A DNA stretch of 49,004 nucleotides from JAUYQR01 sp043727195 (GTDB lineage Bacteria > Pseudomonadota > Alphaproteobacteria > Rhodobacterales > Rhodobacteraceae), in assembly GCA_043727195.1 (NCBI GenBank), contig JAYSYZ010000015.1, positions 1 to 49,004 of the forward strand, given 5' to 3'. Under the pieces are notes generated by a model. It was given only the letters and a program-made list of their open reading frames with translations. It was not told the origin of the DNA and did no database searches. The position numbers were made by a program, and so were the translations under genes. Below are positions 41,220 to 49,004 of this stretch, piece by piece. Within the stretch, counting starts at the first letter, position 1, and every line of letters starts with the position of its first letter.

Positions 41220-42623
41220 ATGTCCGAAAACCCGCCGCTCCTGCGCCCCGACCTTGCCCGATCACTGATCCCCGACACCCGGAGATCGCGATCTGACGGC
41301 GCGCGCCAACCCACCATCGGCATGGTCTCCCTCGGCTGCCCGAAAGCTCTCGTCGATTCCGAACGTATCCTGACCCGCCTGCGCGCCGAAGGCTACGCCA
41401 TCTCGCCCGACTATCAGGGCGCCGACGCGGTCATCGTCAACACCTGCGGCTTCCTCGACAGCGCCAAGGCCGAAAGCTTGCAGGCGATCGGCGAAGCCTT
41501 GCAGGAAAACGGCCGCGTCATCGTCACCGGCTGCCTCGGCGCGGAACCCGACTACATCACCGGCGCGCATCCGAAAGTCCTCGCAGTGACCGGCCCCCAC
41601 CAATACGAAGCCGTGCTCGACGCCGTCCACCGCGCCGTGCCGCCCGCTCCCGATCCCTTCATCGACCTGTTGCCCGCCACCGGCGTCACCCTGACGCCCC
41701 GCCACTACAGCTACCTCAAGATCTCCGAGGGCTGCAATCACAAGTGCAAGTTCTGCATCATCCCCGACATGCGCGGCCTGCTGCAATCCCGCCCTGCCCA
41801 CGCCATCCTGCGCGAGGCGGAAAAGCTGGTCGAAGCCGGGGTAAAGGAACTCCTCGTCATCTCGCAGGACACCTCCGCCTACGGGGTGGACCGCAAGCAC
41901 GACCTGTCGCCCTGGAAAGGCGGCGAGGTCCGCGCCCACATCACCGATCTGGCGGCCGAGATGGGCAAACTGGGGGCATGGGTCCGCCTGCACTACGTCT
42001 ACCCATACCCGCACGTCCGCAACCTCATCCCGCTGATGGCCGAAGGTCTGATCCTGCCCTACCTCGACATTCCGTTCCAGCACGCCCACCCCGACACGCT
42101 GCGCCGCATGGCCCGCCCCGCCGCCGCCGCCAAGACCCTGGACGAAATCGCCGCTTGGCGTGCGGTCTGCCCCGACATCACCCTGCGCAGCACCTTCATC
42201 GTCGGCTACCCCGGTGAGACGGAAGCCGAGTTTCAGACCCTGCTCGACTGGCTGGACGAAGCCCAGCTCGACCGTGTCGGCTGCTTTCAGTACGAAAACG
42301 TCGCTGGTGCGCGATCAAATGCCCTGCCGGATCACGTGACCGCAGAGGTCAAGCAAGACCGGTATGACCGCTTCATGGAAAAAGCTCAGGCGATATCCGA
42401 GGCCAAACTGGCCGCAAAGGTTGGAAAAGTGCTGCAGGTGATCATAGACGAAGTTGATGCCGACGGCGCCACCTGCCGCACCAAAGCCGACGCCCCGGAA
42501 ATCGACGGCAACCTGTTCATCGATGCGGGGTTCGAAAGACTGAACCCCGGAGATATCGTTTCGGTGACGGTGGACGAAGCGGGAGAGTACGATCTGTGGG
42601 GCACACTGTTGGCACAACGCTAA
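41220..42623 (+). CDS. rimO: Ribosomal protein uS12 Asp89 methylthiotransferase
   Basis: RimO is a radical-SAM enzyme that adds a methylthio group to Asp89 of ribosomal protein S12. The 467-residue protein has N-terminal cluster ligands Cys40 (VSLGCPKALVDSE), Cys76 (NTCGFLDSA) and Cys105 (TGCLGAEP). The radical-SAM CxxxCxxC is Cys172, Cys176 and Cys179 (GCNHKCKFC), and a C-terminal TRAM domain ends the protein. SLGCPKALVDSE is the RimO rather than MiaB form. A promoter very close to the ATG and two palindromes upstream suggest separate regulation from pyrD. Confidence 0.96.
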   Translation: MSENPPLLRPDLARSLIPDTRRSRSDGARQPTIGMVSLGCPKALVDSERILTRLRAEGYAISPDYQGADAVIVNTCGFLDSAKAESLQAIGEALQENGRVIVTGCLGAEPDYITGAHPKVLAVTGPHQYEAVLDAVHRAVPPAPDPFIDLLPATGVTLTPRHYSYLKISEGCNHKCKFCIIPDMRGLLQSRPAHAILREAEKLVEAGVKELLVISQDTSAYGVDRKHDLSPWKGGEVRAHITDLAAEMGKLGAWVRLHYVYPYPHVRNLIPLMAEGLILPYLDIPFQHAHPDTLRRMARPAAAAKTLDEIAAWRAVCPDITLRSTFIVGYPGETEAEFQTLLDWLDEAQLDRVGCFQYENVAGARSNALPDHVTAEVKQDRYDRFMEKAQAISEAKLAAKVGKVLQVIIDEVDADGATCRTKADAPEIDGNLFIDAGFERLNPGDIVSVTVDEAGEYDLWGTLLAQR

Positions 42624-42872
42624 CTCACCCACCGTAGGCTCTGCGGCGCGGTTCCCTACCTTGCGTTCTGGATTCTCCGCCGAAACCCGCTTGCGTGATA
42701 TCTGTTCCGCGTCGCCCGCTGACCAGACGCCCGGCTCCCCAAAGGGGCCAGGCACCGCCGTAACTCAGTCCGGTGGGGCAGATGCGCACCCATTGCCCTA
42801 GCGCTCTAATTGCACAGGCCGTGCGCCCCTTCCAATCGCTCTTTCCTCAACCAATGCGCAGCTTGGCCGGCA

Positions 42873-43580
42873 TCAAGCGCCGTTCAGCCGCTGCACCGTC
42901 GCCACCACCAGCGCTTTTCGCTGGGCGTTCGGCGGGTGGCTGCCCAGGAACCTGTCACCCGGATCAGGCAGCCGGTCGAAGAACCCGGTGCCGCGGATCG
43001 GATCATACCCCGCCTGCAAGGTGATCTCGGCCCCCAATGCGTCGGCCTCCAGCTCGAAGTCCTTGGAATAGCCGCGCGCGGCCACTTGCGCGCCCATGTC
43101 CTGTGCCGCCCGCACCTCGTCGGGCGACAGGCCGCTCGCCTGTGCCAGCACCCCCGCCAAAAGCGCGCCCGACAGCGCCTGATCCTGACGTTTCGGGATG
43201 TGGCCCGCGATGTGATGCGCCGCTTCGTGCCCCAAAACAAAGGCCAATTCGTCGGCATTGCGCGCATCGGCAATCAGCGCAAGCGTGAAACCGATCACCG
43301 GCCGCCCACGATTGTCCAGTGTCTGAAATGCAGTCGGCGGCTGGCCCGGGCGATCATCCACCACGATGCGGAAATCGCAGATCCGCGCCACCCCGCGCTC
43401 CCGGCAGACAGATTCGGCCACCGGCTCGACCGCCGCGACCACCTGCAGAAACGTCAGCGCCTGCGCGCGCGGCGATCCCGGTGCCGCCGGGGCAACGGCC
43501 ACCGAAGCGACCGGTGCGGGGCCGATGGTCACGCAACCGGTCAGTGCAAGGGCCATCAGGGCAAGGGCGGGCAGGCGCAT
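42873..43580 (-). CDS. M48-family metalloprotease lipoprotein
   Basis: The 235-residue protein has a lipobox (MRLPALALMALALTGC, Cys16), so it is probably a periplasm-facing lipoprotein. The zinc motif HEAAH is at residues 118-122 (LGHEAAHHIAGH), and the third ligand is Glu178 in FELEADALGAE. The C-terminal GSHPPNAQRKA is also typical of the M48 group (LoiP/BepA/Oma1 relatives). Members degrade misassembled envelope proteins. The ATG at 43580 follows GAGGT. It is convergent with rimO; the 249 bases between hold nothing I can identify. Confidence 0.9.
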   Translation of the reverse strand: MRLPALALMALALTGCVTIGPAPVASVAVAPAAPGSPRAQALTFLQVVAAVEPVAESVCRERGVARICDFRIVVDDRPGQPPTAFQTLDNRGRPVIGFTLALIADARNADELAFVLGHEAAHHIAGHIPKRQDQALSGALLAGVLAQASGLSPDEVRAAQDMGAQVAARGYSKDFELEADALGAEITLQAGYDPIRGTGFFDRLPDPGDRFLGSHPPNAQRKALVVATVQRLNGA

Positions 43581-43709
43581 CGGATACCTCGGGCTCGTGT
43601 TGGCGGTCACCCTAGCAAAACCCGCGCCGGTGGAAAGCCCGCCTCACGCAAGCGTCAGAATGCAGGCTGCCCCATTGCCCCCGGTGCAGCACCCCGCTAG
43701 CGTCAGGAA

Positions 43710-43952
43710 ATGTTCACCATCGAGCACGAATTCGACGCCACCGTGATCACCCTCGTGGACGAGGGCGGCGATCTGCCTTTGCAGGAAGACATCGTTATTA
43801 ATTCTTTCGAAGATTGCGTCACCATCGACCAGACCGATCCCCGCACGGATGAGACGTTGCGGATCACCCTGTCCTTGGCACAACTGCGCGATCTTGCCGC
43901 GGCGCTGAACCTGCCCGAAGGCAGCTACCGGATCGACCGGTCGGCAGGCTGA
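43710..43952 (+). CDS. Small conserved hypothetical protein
   Basis: The 80-residue acidic protein starts MFTIEHEFDATVITLVDEGG. A beta-strand-rich first half is followed by a helix (SLAQLRDLAAALN) and PEGSYRIDRSAG. It is short but has a clean start, coding-like third-position GC and no competing gene on the other strand. Function unknown. It is divergent from the M48 gene and 64 bases before the HDAC-family gene. Confidence 0.75.
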   Translation: MFTIEHEFDATVITLVDEGGDLPLQEDIVINSFEDCVTIDQTDPRTDETLRITLSLAQLRDLAAALNLPEGSYRIDRSAG

Positions 43953-44016
43953 CCGCGAGTTTGCTCTGGCCCCCGGTGACGTCCGATGCCTATGCTCGCT
44001 GCGACGGGGGGCCGCG

Positions 44017-45120
44017 ATGACCACAGCTTTTTATGCCGACGAACGCTGCTTCTGGCATGGCGGCGGCAACTATGCCTTCACCCTGCCGGTGGGCGGGCTG
44101 GTCCAGCCATTGCCGGCGGGCCTGCCGGAAAACCCTGAGACGAAGCGCCGCCTGAAAAACCTGATCGAGGTGACCGGCCTTGCCGACCAGCTTCTGCTGC
44201 GCAAGGCCACCCCCGCTACGTGGGACGAGATGGCCCGCGTCCACCCTGCCAGCTATCTTTCTGCCTTCAAGGCAGCTTCGGATGCGGGCGGCGGCGAGCT
44301 GGGCCAGCGCGCGCCCTTCGGCAAGGGCGGGTTTGAAATCGCCGCGCTGTCGGCAGGACTGGCCCGCGCGGCTCTTACCGAAGTGCTGACCGGCGGCGCA
44401 CGTAACGCCTATGCCTTGTCGCGCCCGCCGGGGCATCACTGCCTGCCCGACTGGCCGAACGGGTTTTGCCTGCTGAACAACATCGGCATCGCCATCCGCG
44501 CCGTGCAAGCCGCAGGCCTTGCCCGCCGGGTCGCCGTCCTTGACTGGGACGTGCACCATGGCAACGGCACCGAGGCGGTGTTCTGGGAAGACCCCGATGT
44601 CCTGACCATCTCGCTGCATCAGGACCGGAACTATCCGCTGGATAGCGGCGGGGTGGAGGCGAAGGGCGGCGGGGCTGGCTTGGGGGCCAACATCAACGTG
44701 CCGCTGCCGCCCGGCACCGGGCACAAGGGATATCTGCAGGCGATGGACCGGATCGTGCTGCCCGCCTTGCACCGGTTTGGCCCTGACGTGATCGTGGTTG
44801 CGTGCGGATACGACGCCGCAGCGGTCGATCCGCTCGGCCGCATGCTGGCCACTGCCGACACTTTTCGCGCGCTGACCTGCATGGTGATGCAGGCGGCGGC
44901 GGATTTGTGTTCCGACCGCCTCGTCCTCGTGCACGAAGGCGGCTATTCCGAAGTCTACGTGCCCTTCTGCGGCCATGCGGTGCTGGAGGAGTTGTCCGGG
45001 TCAGACATCCGTGCGCCAGATCCCTTGGCCGACACTCTTGCCAAGCGTCAACCCGACGCGCGGTTCGACGGATTCCTGTCTGGCTGGATCAACAACATCG
45101 CGGCGATGCACGGCCTCTGA
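44017..45120 (+). CDS. Histone deacetylase family amidohydrolase (class II type)
   Basis: Bacterial members deacetylate acetylpolyamines or other N-acetyl compounds with zinc. The 367-residue protein has the active-site His pair 140-141 (SRPPGHHCLPDWPNGFC). Zinc ligands Asp178 and His180 lie in DWDVHHGNGTEAVF and Asp266 in CGYDAAAVDPLG, and the transition-state Tyr is in HEGGYSEVYVP. SLHQDRNYPLDSGG and the GGAGLGANINVPLPPGTG loop are class II features. It may share a transcript with the nitroreductase after a 148-base gap containing a hairpin. The true substrate cannot be read from the sequence. Confidence 0.92.
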   Translation: MTTAFYADERCFWHGGGNYAFTLPVGGLVQPLPAGLPENPETKRRLKNLIEVTGLADQLLLRKATPATWDEMARVHPASYLSAFKAASDAGGGELGQRAPFGKGGFEIAALSAGLARAALTEVLTGGARNAYALSRPPGHHCLPDWPNGFCLLNNIGIAIRAVQAAGLARRVAVLDWDVHHGNGTEAVFWEDPDVLTISLHQDRNYPLDSGGVEAKGGGAGLGANINVPLPPGTGHKGYLQAMDRIVLPALHRFGPDVIVVACGYDAAAVDPLGRMLATADTFRALTCMVMQAAADLCSDRLVLVHEGGYSEVYVPFCGHAVLEELSGSDIRAPDPLADTLAKRQPDARFDGFLSGWINNIAAMHGL

Positions 45121-45239
45121 CCTTTGCCGGCGGCATGGGGTGCTGCGGCACGTCTTCTAGATGGCCAGCGCAGCCATCGGCCGCTGTGCATTGACCGTCG
45201 CGCCCCGCCCGCGCTGGAAGTCGGACGGCTCAACGGCTA

Positions 45240-45258
45240 GACAGGGGCAGCCCCTGTC
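45240..45258 (+). promoter_or_regulatory. Leader hairpin touching the nitroreductase ribosome-binding site
   Basis: GACAGGGG (45240-45247) pairs perfectly with CCCCTGTC (45251-45258) around CAG. The next bases are GGAG, the ribosome-binding site of the nitroreductase. It could end the HDAC transcript or tune translation; no T-run is present. Confidence 0.5.
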
Positions 45259-45268
45259 GGAGACCTTG

Positions 45269-45847
45269 ATGCCCGCCCGCAACCAACCCGCCCTCGATTT
45301 TCTGGCGACCCGCCGCTCACGCCCGGCCAAGCTGTTCACCGCGCCGGTGCCCGGCCGCACCGCTCTCATCGAAATTCTGACTGCCGCCCTGCGCGTGCCC
45401 GATCATGGCAAGCTGGAACCCTGGCGGCTGTTGGTACTGGAAAAGCCCGCCTTTGCCCGGCTGGCCGATCTGGCCGAAGCGCGGGCGCGGGCGCTGGGGG
45501 GGGACGGCGAGATGATCGCCAAGGGGCGCGGGCAATACGACTTGGGGCAGCTGGCGGTGGTGGTGATTGCCTCGCCCAAGGAAGCCCCAAAAGTGCCCGT
45601 GCAGGAACAGCTATTGTCGGCAGGCGCACTATGTTTCGGCATCCTGAACGCGGCCGAGGCGGCGGGCTGGGGGGCCTGCTGGCTGACCGGCTGGCCCGCG
45701 CATGACCGCGCCTTCATTGCCGAGGCGTTCGGCTGCGCTCCGCAGGAGACCGTTGCGGGCATTGTCCATATCGCCACGCCCGCCGCCGACGCTCCCGACC
45801 GGCCGCGCCCCGATCCGATGCGGCTGATCACCTGGGTCACGGCATGA
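45269..45847 (+). CDS. Nitroreductase family flavoprotein (YdjA-like)
   Basis: The 192-residue protein belongs to the short FMN nitroreductases. TRRSRPAKLFTAPVPGR gives the N-terminal FMN-phosphate contacts, LRVPDHGKLEPWRLLVLE is the family core motif, and QEQLLSAGALCFGILNAAEAAGWGACWLTG forms the dimer and flavin pocket. The ATG at 45269 has GGAG six bases upstream; the frame is open further upstream without similarity. Its stop overlaps the next start (ATGA), coupling it to the EI24-type membrane gene. The physiological substrate is unknown. Confidence 0.9.
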   Translation: MPARNQPALDFLATRRSRPAKLFTAPVPGRTALIEILTAALRVPDHGKLEPWRLLVLEKPAFARLADLAEARARALGGDGEMIAKGRGQYDLGQLAVVVIASPKEAPKVPVQEQLLSAGALCFGILNAAEAAGWGACWLTGWPAHDRAFIAEAFGCAPQETVAGIVHIATPAADAPDRPRPDPMRLITWVTA

Positions 45848-46539
45848 TCTTCGGCGATTTCCTGAAGGCGTTTGGCCAGTTAAGTGATGCCCGCTTTCGC
45901 CGGGTCGTGCTGATCGGCGTGGGGCTGACACTCGCGCTGCTGGGCGCGGTCTATGCGCTGTTCCTGCTTGGGGTGCAATGGCTGACCCCTGACAGCATTA
46001 CTTTGCCCCTGATCGGGCCGGTCAACGGCGTGGAAGCGCTGCTCGGCTGGGCCTCGCTGGTGCTGATGCTGGGGCTGTCGGTGTTCCTGATGGTGCCTGT
46101 CGCTTCGGCTTTTACCGGGCTTTTTCTGGATGATGTGGCGCAGGCGGTGGAGGATCGGCACTACCCCTCGCTGCCGCCGGTGACACGCCAACCCCTGGGC
46201 GATGCGCTGCGCGACACGGTGAACTTCTTCGGGTTGGTGCTGGCGCTGAACCTGTTGGCCCTGTTCATCTATCCCTTCGCGGGCCCGGCCATCCCGCTGG
46301 TCTTCTGGGGGCTGAACGGTTTCCTGCTTGGGCGGGAATACTTCACGCTGGTTGCCATGCGTCGCCTCGGGCGTGACGGCGCGCGGGCGATGCGCCGTCG
46401 CAATGGCGCGGCAGTCTGGATAGCGGGCATGCTGATGGCAGCTCCGCTGTCGATCCCGCTGGTGAACCTGATCGTGCCCGTCCTCGGGGTGGCGACCTTT
46501 ACCCATCTTTTCCACCGGCTGGCGATGGCCGGGCGCTAA
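45844..46539 (+). CDS. EI24/CysZ-like integral membrane protein
   Basis: The 231-residue inner-membrane protein has about five hydrophobic segments (roughly residues 20-45, 65-95, 125-150, 152-165 and 190-220). The family motif is seen around LDDVAQAVEDRHYPSLPP and GLNGFLLGREYFTLVAMRRL. EI24-domain bacterial proteins include the sulfate transporter CysZ; substrate use here is unproven. It overlaps the nitroreductase by ATGA. Its stop overlaps that of the convergent DUF1467 gene by four bases. Confidence 0.88.
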   Translation: MIFGDFLKAFGQLSDARFRRVVLIGVGLTLALLGAVYALFLLGVQWLTPDSITLPLIGPVNGVEALLGWASLVLMLGLSVFLMVPVASAFTGLFLDDVAQAVEDRHYPSLPPVTRQPLGDALRDTVNFFGLVLALNLLALFIYPFAGPAIPLVFWGLNGFLLGREYFTLVAMRRLGRDGARAMRRRNGAAVWIAGMLMAAPLSIPLVNLIVPVLGVATFTHLFHRLAMAGR

Positions 46540-46804
46540 TTCCGCCCCATGCGCCCGAACCAGTCGAGGTCGGCAATCGTGATCCAGCCCGACAGGATCA
46601 CCCCGCAGATCACCGCCCAGATCAGCGTGGCGATCAGCGTCGTCAGTCTGGCCTTGCGCCCGACAATCTCTTGCGCCGGTGCGCCGGGCGGGGTGCCGGG
46701 AACGACATGATCGGTGTCCGACTGCGCGGTGACGCGGATCTGAAGCATGACGAAGAACACCATGAACCAGGTTACGGCATAGATGACGATGGCACCGGTA
46801 ATCG

Positions 46805-46808
<4 letters not shown>
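46536..46808 (-). CDS. DUF1467 family membrane protein
   Basis: The 90-residue protein has two hydrophobic segments (residues about 4-24 and 57-78) and the family's YAVTWFMVFFVMLQIRV start. It overlaps the upstream methylmalonyl-CoA epimerase by ATGA, with GGAG six bases before the ATG. This pairing recurs in alphaproteobacteria. Function unknown. Confidence 0.88.
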
Positions 46809-47209
<401 letters not shown>

Positions 47210-47360
47210 CGGGATGTCCTTGCAGGAATGTCCCGCCGCTTATGGGCGCGGGTGACGGATCAGGCAAGAGGTGGTGCTGTCGCAACAAAGCCTCATCTCC
47301 TTCACCGCCCGTTAACCCGGTAACGCCTAGTCTGCGGCATCCCCGCCGAAGGATCTTGCC

Positions 47361-48065
47361 ATGCCCGTCCCTCCCGCATCCCAACCCTTTGCCACCGCAA
47401 TCCCGACCGCCGATCTGAAAGGCCTGCAGGGCCTGATCGTGCTGGCCGTCGAAGACAGCCGATTCGCCAGCGACGCGTTGCGCCTGATGTGCCAACGCAG
47501 CGGCGCGCGGCTGCGCCGGGCCGAGGGGGTGGAGGCGGCGCGCGAACATCTGGCGGTCTACCGGCCCGATGTGGCGCTGGTCGATCTTGGTCTGCCCGAT
47601 GGCCGGGGCGAGGATCTGATCAAGGATCTGGTCACGGATGACGGGCCTGTGGTCCTGGGGATGAGCGGTGATCCCGAAGGCTGCGGCAAAGCCATGGCCG
47701 CCGGTGCCGCCGGATTTCTGGAAAAACCGATCCCGGGCCTCCTGTTCTTTCAGCAATCAATCCTCGCCCATCTGCCCCATTGTCAGGGGCGCGCGATGGC
47801 GGCCGCTGACACTGCGATGCGGCCTGACCGGCTGGCACTGTGGGATGATCTCGCCTCAGCCGCCTACCTTCTGCACGGCGATCCGGGGCCGGACACACGG
47901 GCCTATCTGGCTGGCTTTCTGTCGGGAATAGCGCGGCAAATGCGGGACCCCCGCCTCAGCGCCGCCTCTGCCGAACTGGCCGATCCGGCAGCCACGCTGG
48001 AACCACTGGCGCGGTTGTTGCAAAAGCGGCTGGCCGACGCTGATCCATTTTCCCTGCCCGGCTGA
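47361..48065 (+). CDS. Response-regulator receiver protein with uncharacterised C-terminus
   Basis: The 234-residue protein carries a receiver domain at about 24-140. Acidic pocket residues are Glu31 and Asp32 (LAVEDSRF), the phosphoacceptor is Asp75 (ALVDLGLPDG), and the switch residues are Ser102 (GMSGDP) and Lys122 (FLEKPI). The C-terminal 95 residues are helical and Ala/Leu/Arg-rich without a DNA-binding or enzymatic motif I know. No histidine kinase gene is next to it. GAAGGA precedes the ATG at 47361. It may be a phosphorelay adaptor. Confidence 0.88.
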   Translation: MPVPPASQPFATAIPTADLKGLQGLIVLAVEDSRFASDALRLMCQRSGARLRRAEGVEAAREHLAVYRPDVALVDLGLPDGRGEDLIKDLVTDDGPVVLGMSGDPEGCGKAMAAGAAGFLEKPIPGLLFFQQSILAHLPHCQGRAMAAADTAMRPDRLALWDDLASAAYLLHGDPGPDTRAYLAGFLSGIARQMRDPRLSAASAELADPAATLEPLARLLQKRLADADPFSLPG

Positions 48066-48330
48066 CGCCCGCGCCTGCGGCCCGCCCGGCTCAGCCCTGA
48101 CTATTTGCCCCCGGGTCGAGCCGCCGCCGCCCGACACATCACCGATATCGGCGAAATCCCCGGTCATGGCGGTATCTTGCCATACTGCGCCCGCTCCGCC
48201 CGGTCAGGCACATGTTCGGTCCAGACTGTCGCGAAACAGTGGTCAGTCGTGGTCTGCACCTTGCAGAGTAAGGGCTGATACGCCCGGGCGGGCCTGATCC
48301 GCCACACATGCCACGCCAACCGGCGAATGC

Positions 48331-48819
48331 TCACTCCTGGGTAAAAGCGAACCCTGCGGGATAGCTGTGAAATCCGTCAAAATCCGCCTTGCCCAGCGGC
48401 ACCCCTGCGGCGCGCAGGGCGGCATATCCCATCGTCAGGTGAAAGAAGAAATTCGGCAGCCCGAACAGGTGCAGGAACTCCGCCCCGGTCTGTTCCAGAT
48501 CTGAAAACCCGGCGCGGTGGCGGATGATCCGCGCCTCCGCCCCCTCGAATTCCGCCGGTTTCATCGCGCCAAGAAGGGCCCGCGCCACCGCCAGCCTTGG
48601 CCCCAACGCTTCGGGCAAATCCGGCACCTCGCGCCCCGCCAAGGGGCAGGCGACGCGCATGCTGAATCCCGCCGCCGTGGCAAATTGCTGGCTCGCCGGA
48701 AAGCTGTCGGCAATCCGCGCCGCCATCGCCCCGTCGAACCCCCTTGGCCCCGCCCGCTCCACCATCCCCGACATCTGCGTCAGATAATGGCGGAACACGG
48801 GGACCGAGGCGTGGTACAT
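48331..48819 (-). CDS. DUF1993 family protein
   Basis: The 162-residue protein starts MYHASVPVFRHYLTQMSGMV, typical of DUF1993, a DinB-like helical family. The segments SQQFATAAGFSMRVACPLAG and FHLTMGYAALRAAGVPLGKADF fit. His residues that might bind a metal are present, but the role is unknown. The ATG at 48819 overlaps the aspS stop as TGATG, so it is probably cotranscribed with aspS. The region 48066-48330 between this gene and the response regulator holds nothing I can identify. Confidence 0.88.
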   Translation of the reverse strand: MYHASVPVFRHYLTQMSGMVERAGPRGFDGAMAARIADSFPASQQFATAAGFSMRVACPLAGREVPDLPEALGPRLAVARALLGAMKPAEFEGAEARIIRHRAGFSDLEQTGAEFLHLFGLPNFFFHLTMGYAALRAAGVPLGKADFDGFHSYPAGFAFTQE

Positions 48820-49004
48820 CAGCTGTCCTTGGGCACAACGCGCAAGTTCAACTCGCGCAATTGTTTCAGCGACGGCTCCGACGGCGCGTTCATCAGCATG
48901 TCCTCCGCCCGCTGGTTCATCGGGAACATGATCACCTCGCGGATGTTCGGCTCGTCGGCCAGCAGCATCACGATCCGGTCGATCCCCGCCGCACAACCGC
49001 CATG
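48819..49004 (-). CDS. aspS: Aspartyl-tRNA synthetase, C-terminal fragment
   Basis: The last 61 residues are visible, and the rest lies beyond the window. Class II synthetase motif 3 is recognisable as GIDRIVMLLADEPNIREVI, followed by MFPMNQRAEDMLMNAP and the C-terminal helix LRELNLRVVPKDS. MFPMNQRAEDMLMNAP is the form seen in alphaproteobacterial AspS, probably of the nondiscriminating Asp/Asn type. The DUF1993 gene is coupled downstream. Confidence 0.9.
   Translation of the reverse strand, partial: HGGCAAGIDRIVMLLADEPNIREVIMFPMNQRAEDMLMNAPSEPSLKQLRELNLRVVPKDS

Noticed and set aside
48243..48425. Small minus-strand open frame of 60 codons near the DUF1993 gene
   Set aside because: It overlaps the real gene in another frame, has no ribosome-binding site, and its composition is shadow-like.

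Overview
The window is high-GC DNA from an alphaproteobacterium, very probably of the order Rhodobacterales (Rhodobacter/Paracoccus relatives). Supporting signs are the phoH-ybeY-corC-lnt-metK block, a SAM/SAH riboswitch in front of metK (a class known mainly from Rhodobacterales), an Irr-type Fur regulator near fabA-fabB-fabI, and many short conserved Rhodobacterales hypotheticals. Most of the window is core genome.

Region 1 (1-11851, all minus strand). In transcription order: miaB; an OmpA-like protein and a lipoprotein that share a small Cys-paired module; phoH, ybeY, corC and lnt (ribosome maturation and envelope lipoprotein acylation); metK behind its own promoter and riboswitch; queF and trmB (tRNA modification); aroA; cmk; and a partial unknown gene. 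Two copies of a three-hairpin intergenic repeat lie downstream of phoH and of aroA.

Region 2 (11971-20297). An unknown protein, a secreted fasciclin protein and a fatty-acid desaturase on the plus strand; irr and an MFS transporter on the minus strand; then fabA, fabB and fabI on the plus strand. A small, compositionally different membrane-protein gene sits between fabA and fabB. The fabI product has Phe at the position of the catalytic-site Tyr146 of E. coli FabI. A tRNA-Gly(TCC) gene closes the region.

Region 3 (20347-36806, minus strand) is the outstanding part: nine tightly packed genes, called A to I here in transcription order from 36806 down to 20347, that look like one operon of about 16.5 kb. 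G is a stand-alone metacaspase-like protease. Reading the proteins against each other, seven of the other eight (A, B, C, D, E, F, H) appear to be diverged members of one protein superfamily. Its N-terminal module carries a D-H-A-D-P-x-Q-[FY]-[WY]-Y type signature and is followed by beta-rich repeats. They have no signal peptides or membrane segments, so they are expected in the cytoplasm. The two closest paralogues, F and H, flank the protease and carry long low-complexity linkers at the same place; in H the linker also holds an OmpA-like segment and a Val-Pro-Pro/Thr-Pro-Pro tract. I do not recognise this as a described system. A multi-subunit assembly processed or switched by the protease is my inference.

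Region 4 (37230-49004). Core and conserved accessory genes: an SRAP-domain protein, a periplasmic 5'-nucleotidase-like enzyme, a DUF952 protein and pyrD, rimO behind two palindromes and a promoter suggesting a leaderless mRNA, an M48 lipoprotein peptidase, an HDAC-family deacetylase, a nitroreductase coupled to an EI24/CysZ-like membrane protein, a DUF1467 protein with methylmalonyl-CoA epimerase, a receiver-domain protein, a DUF1993 protein, and the C-terminus of aspS cut by the window end.
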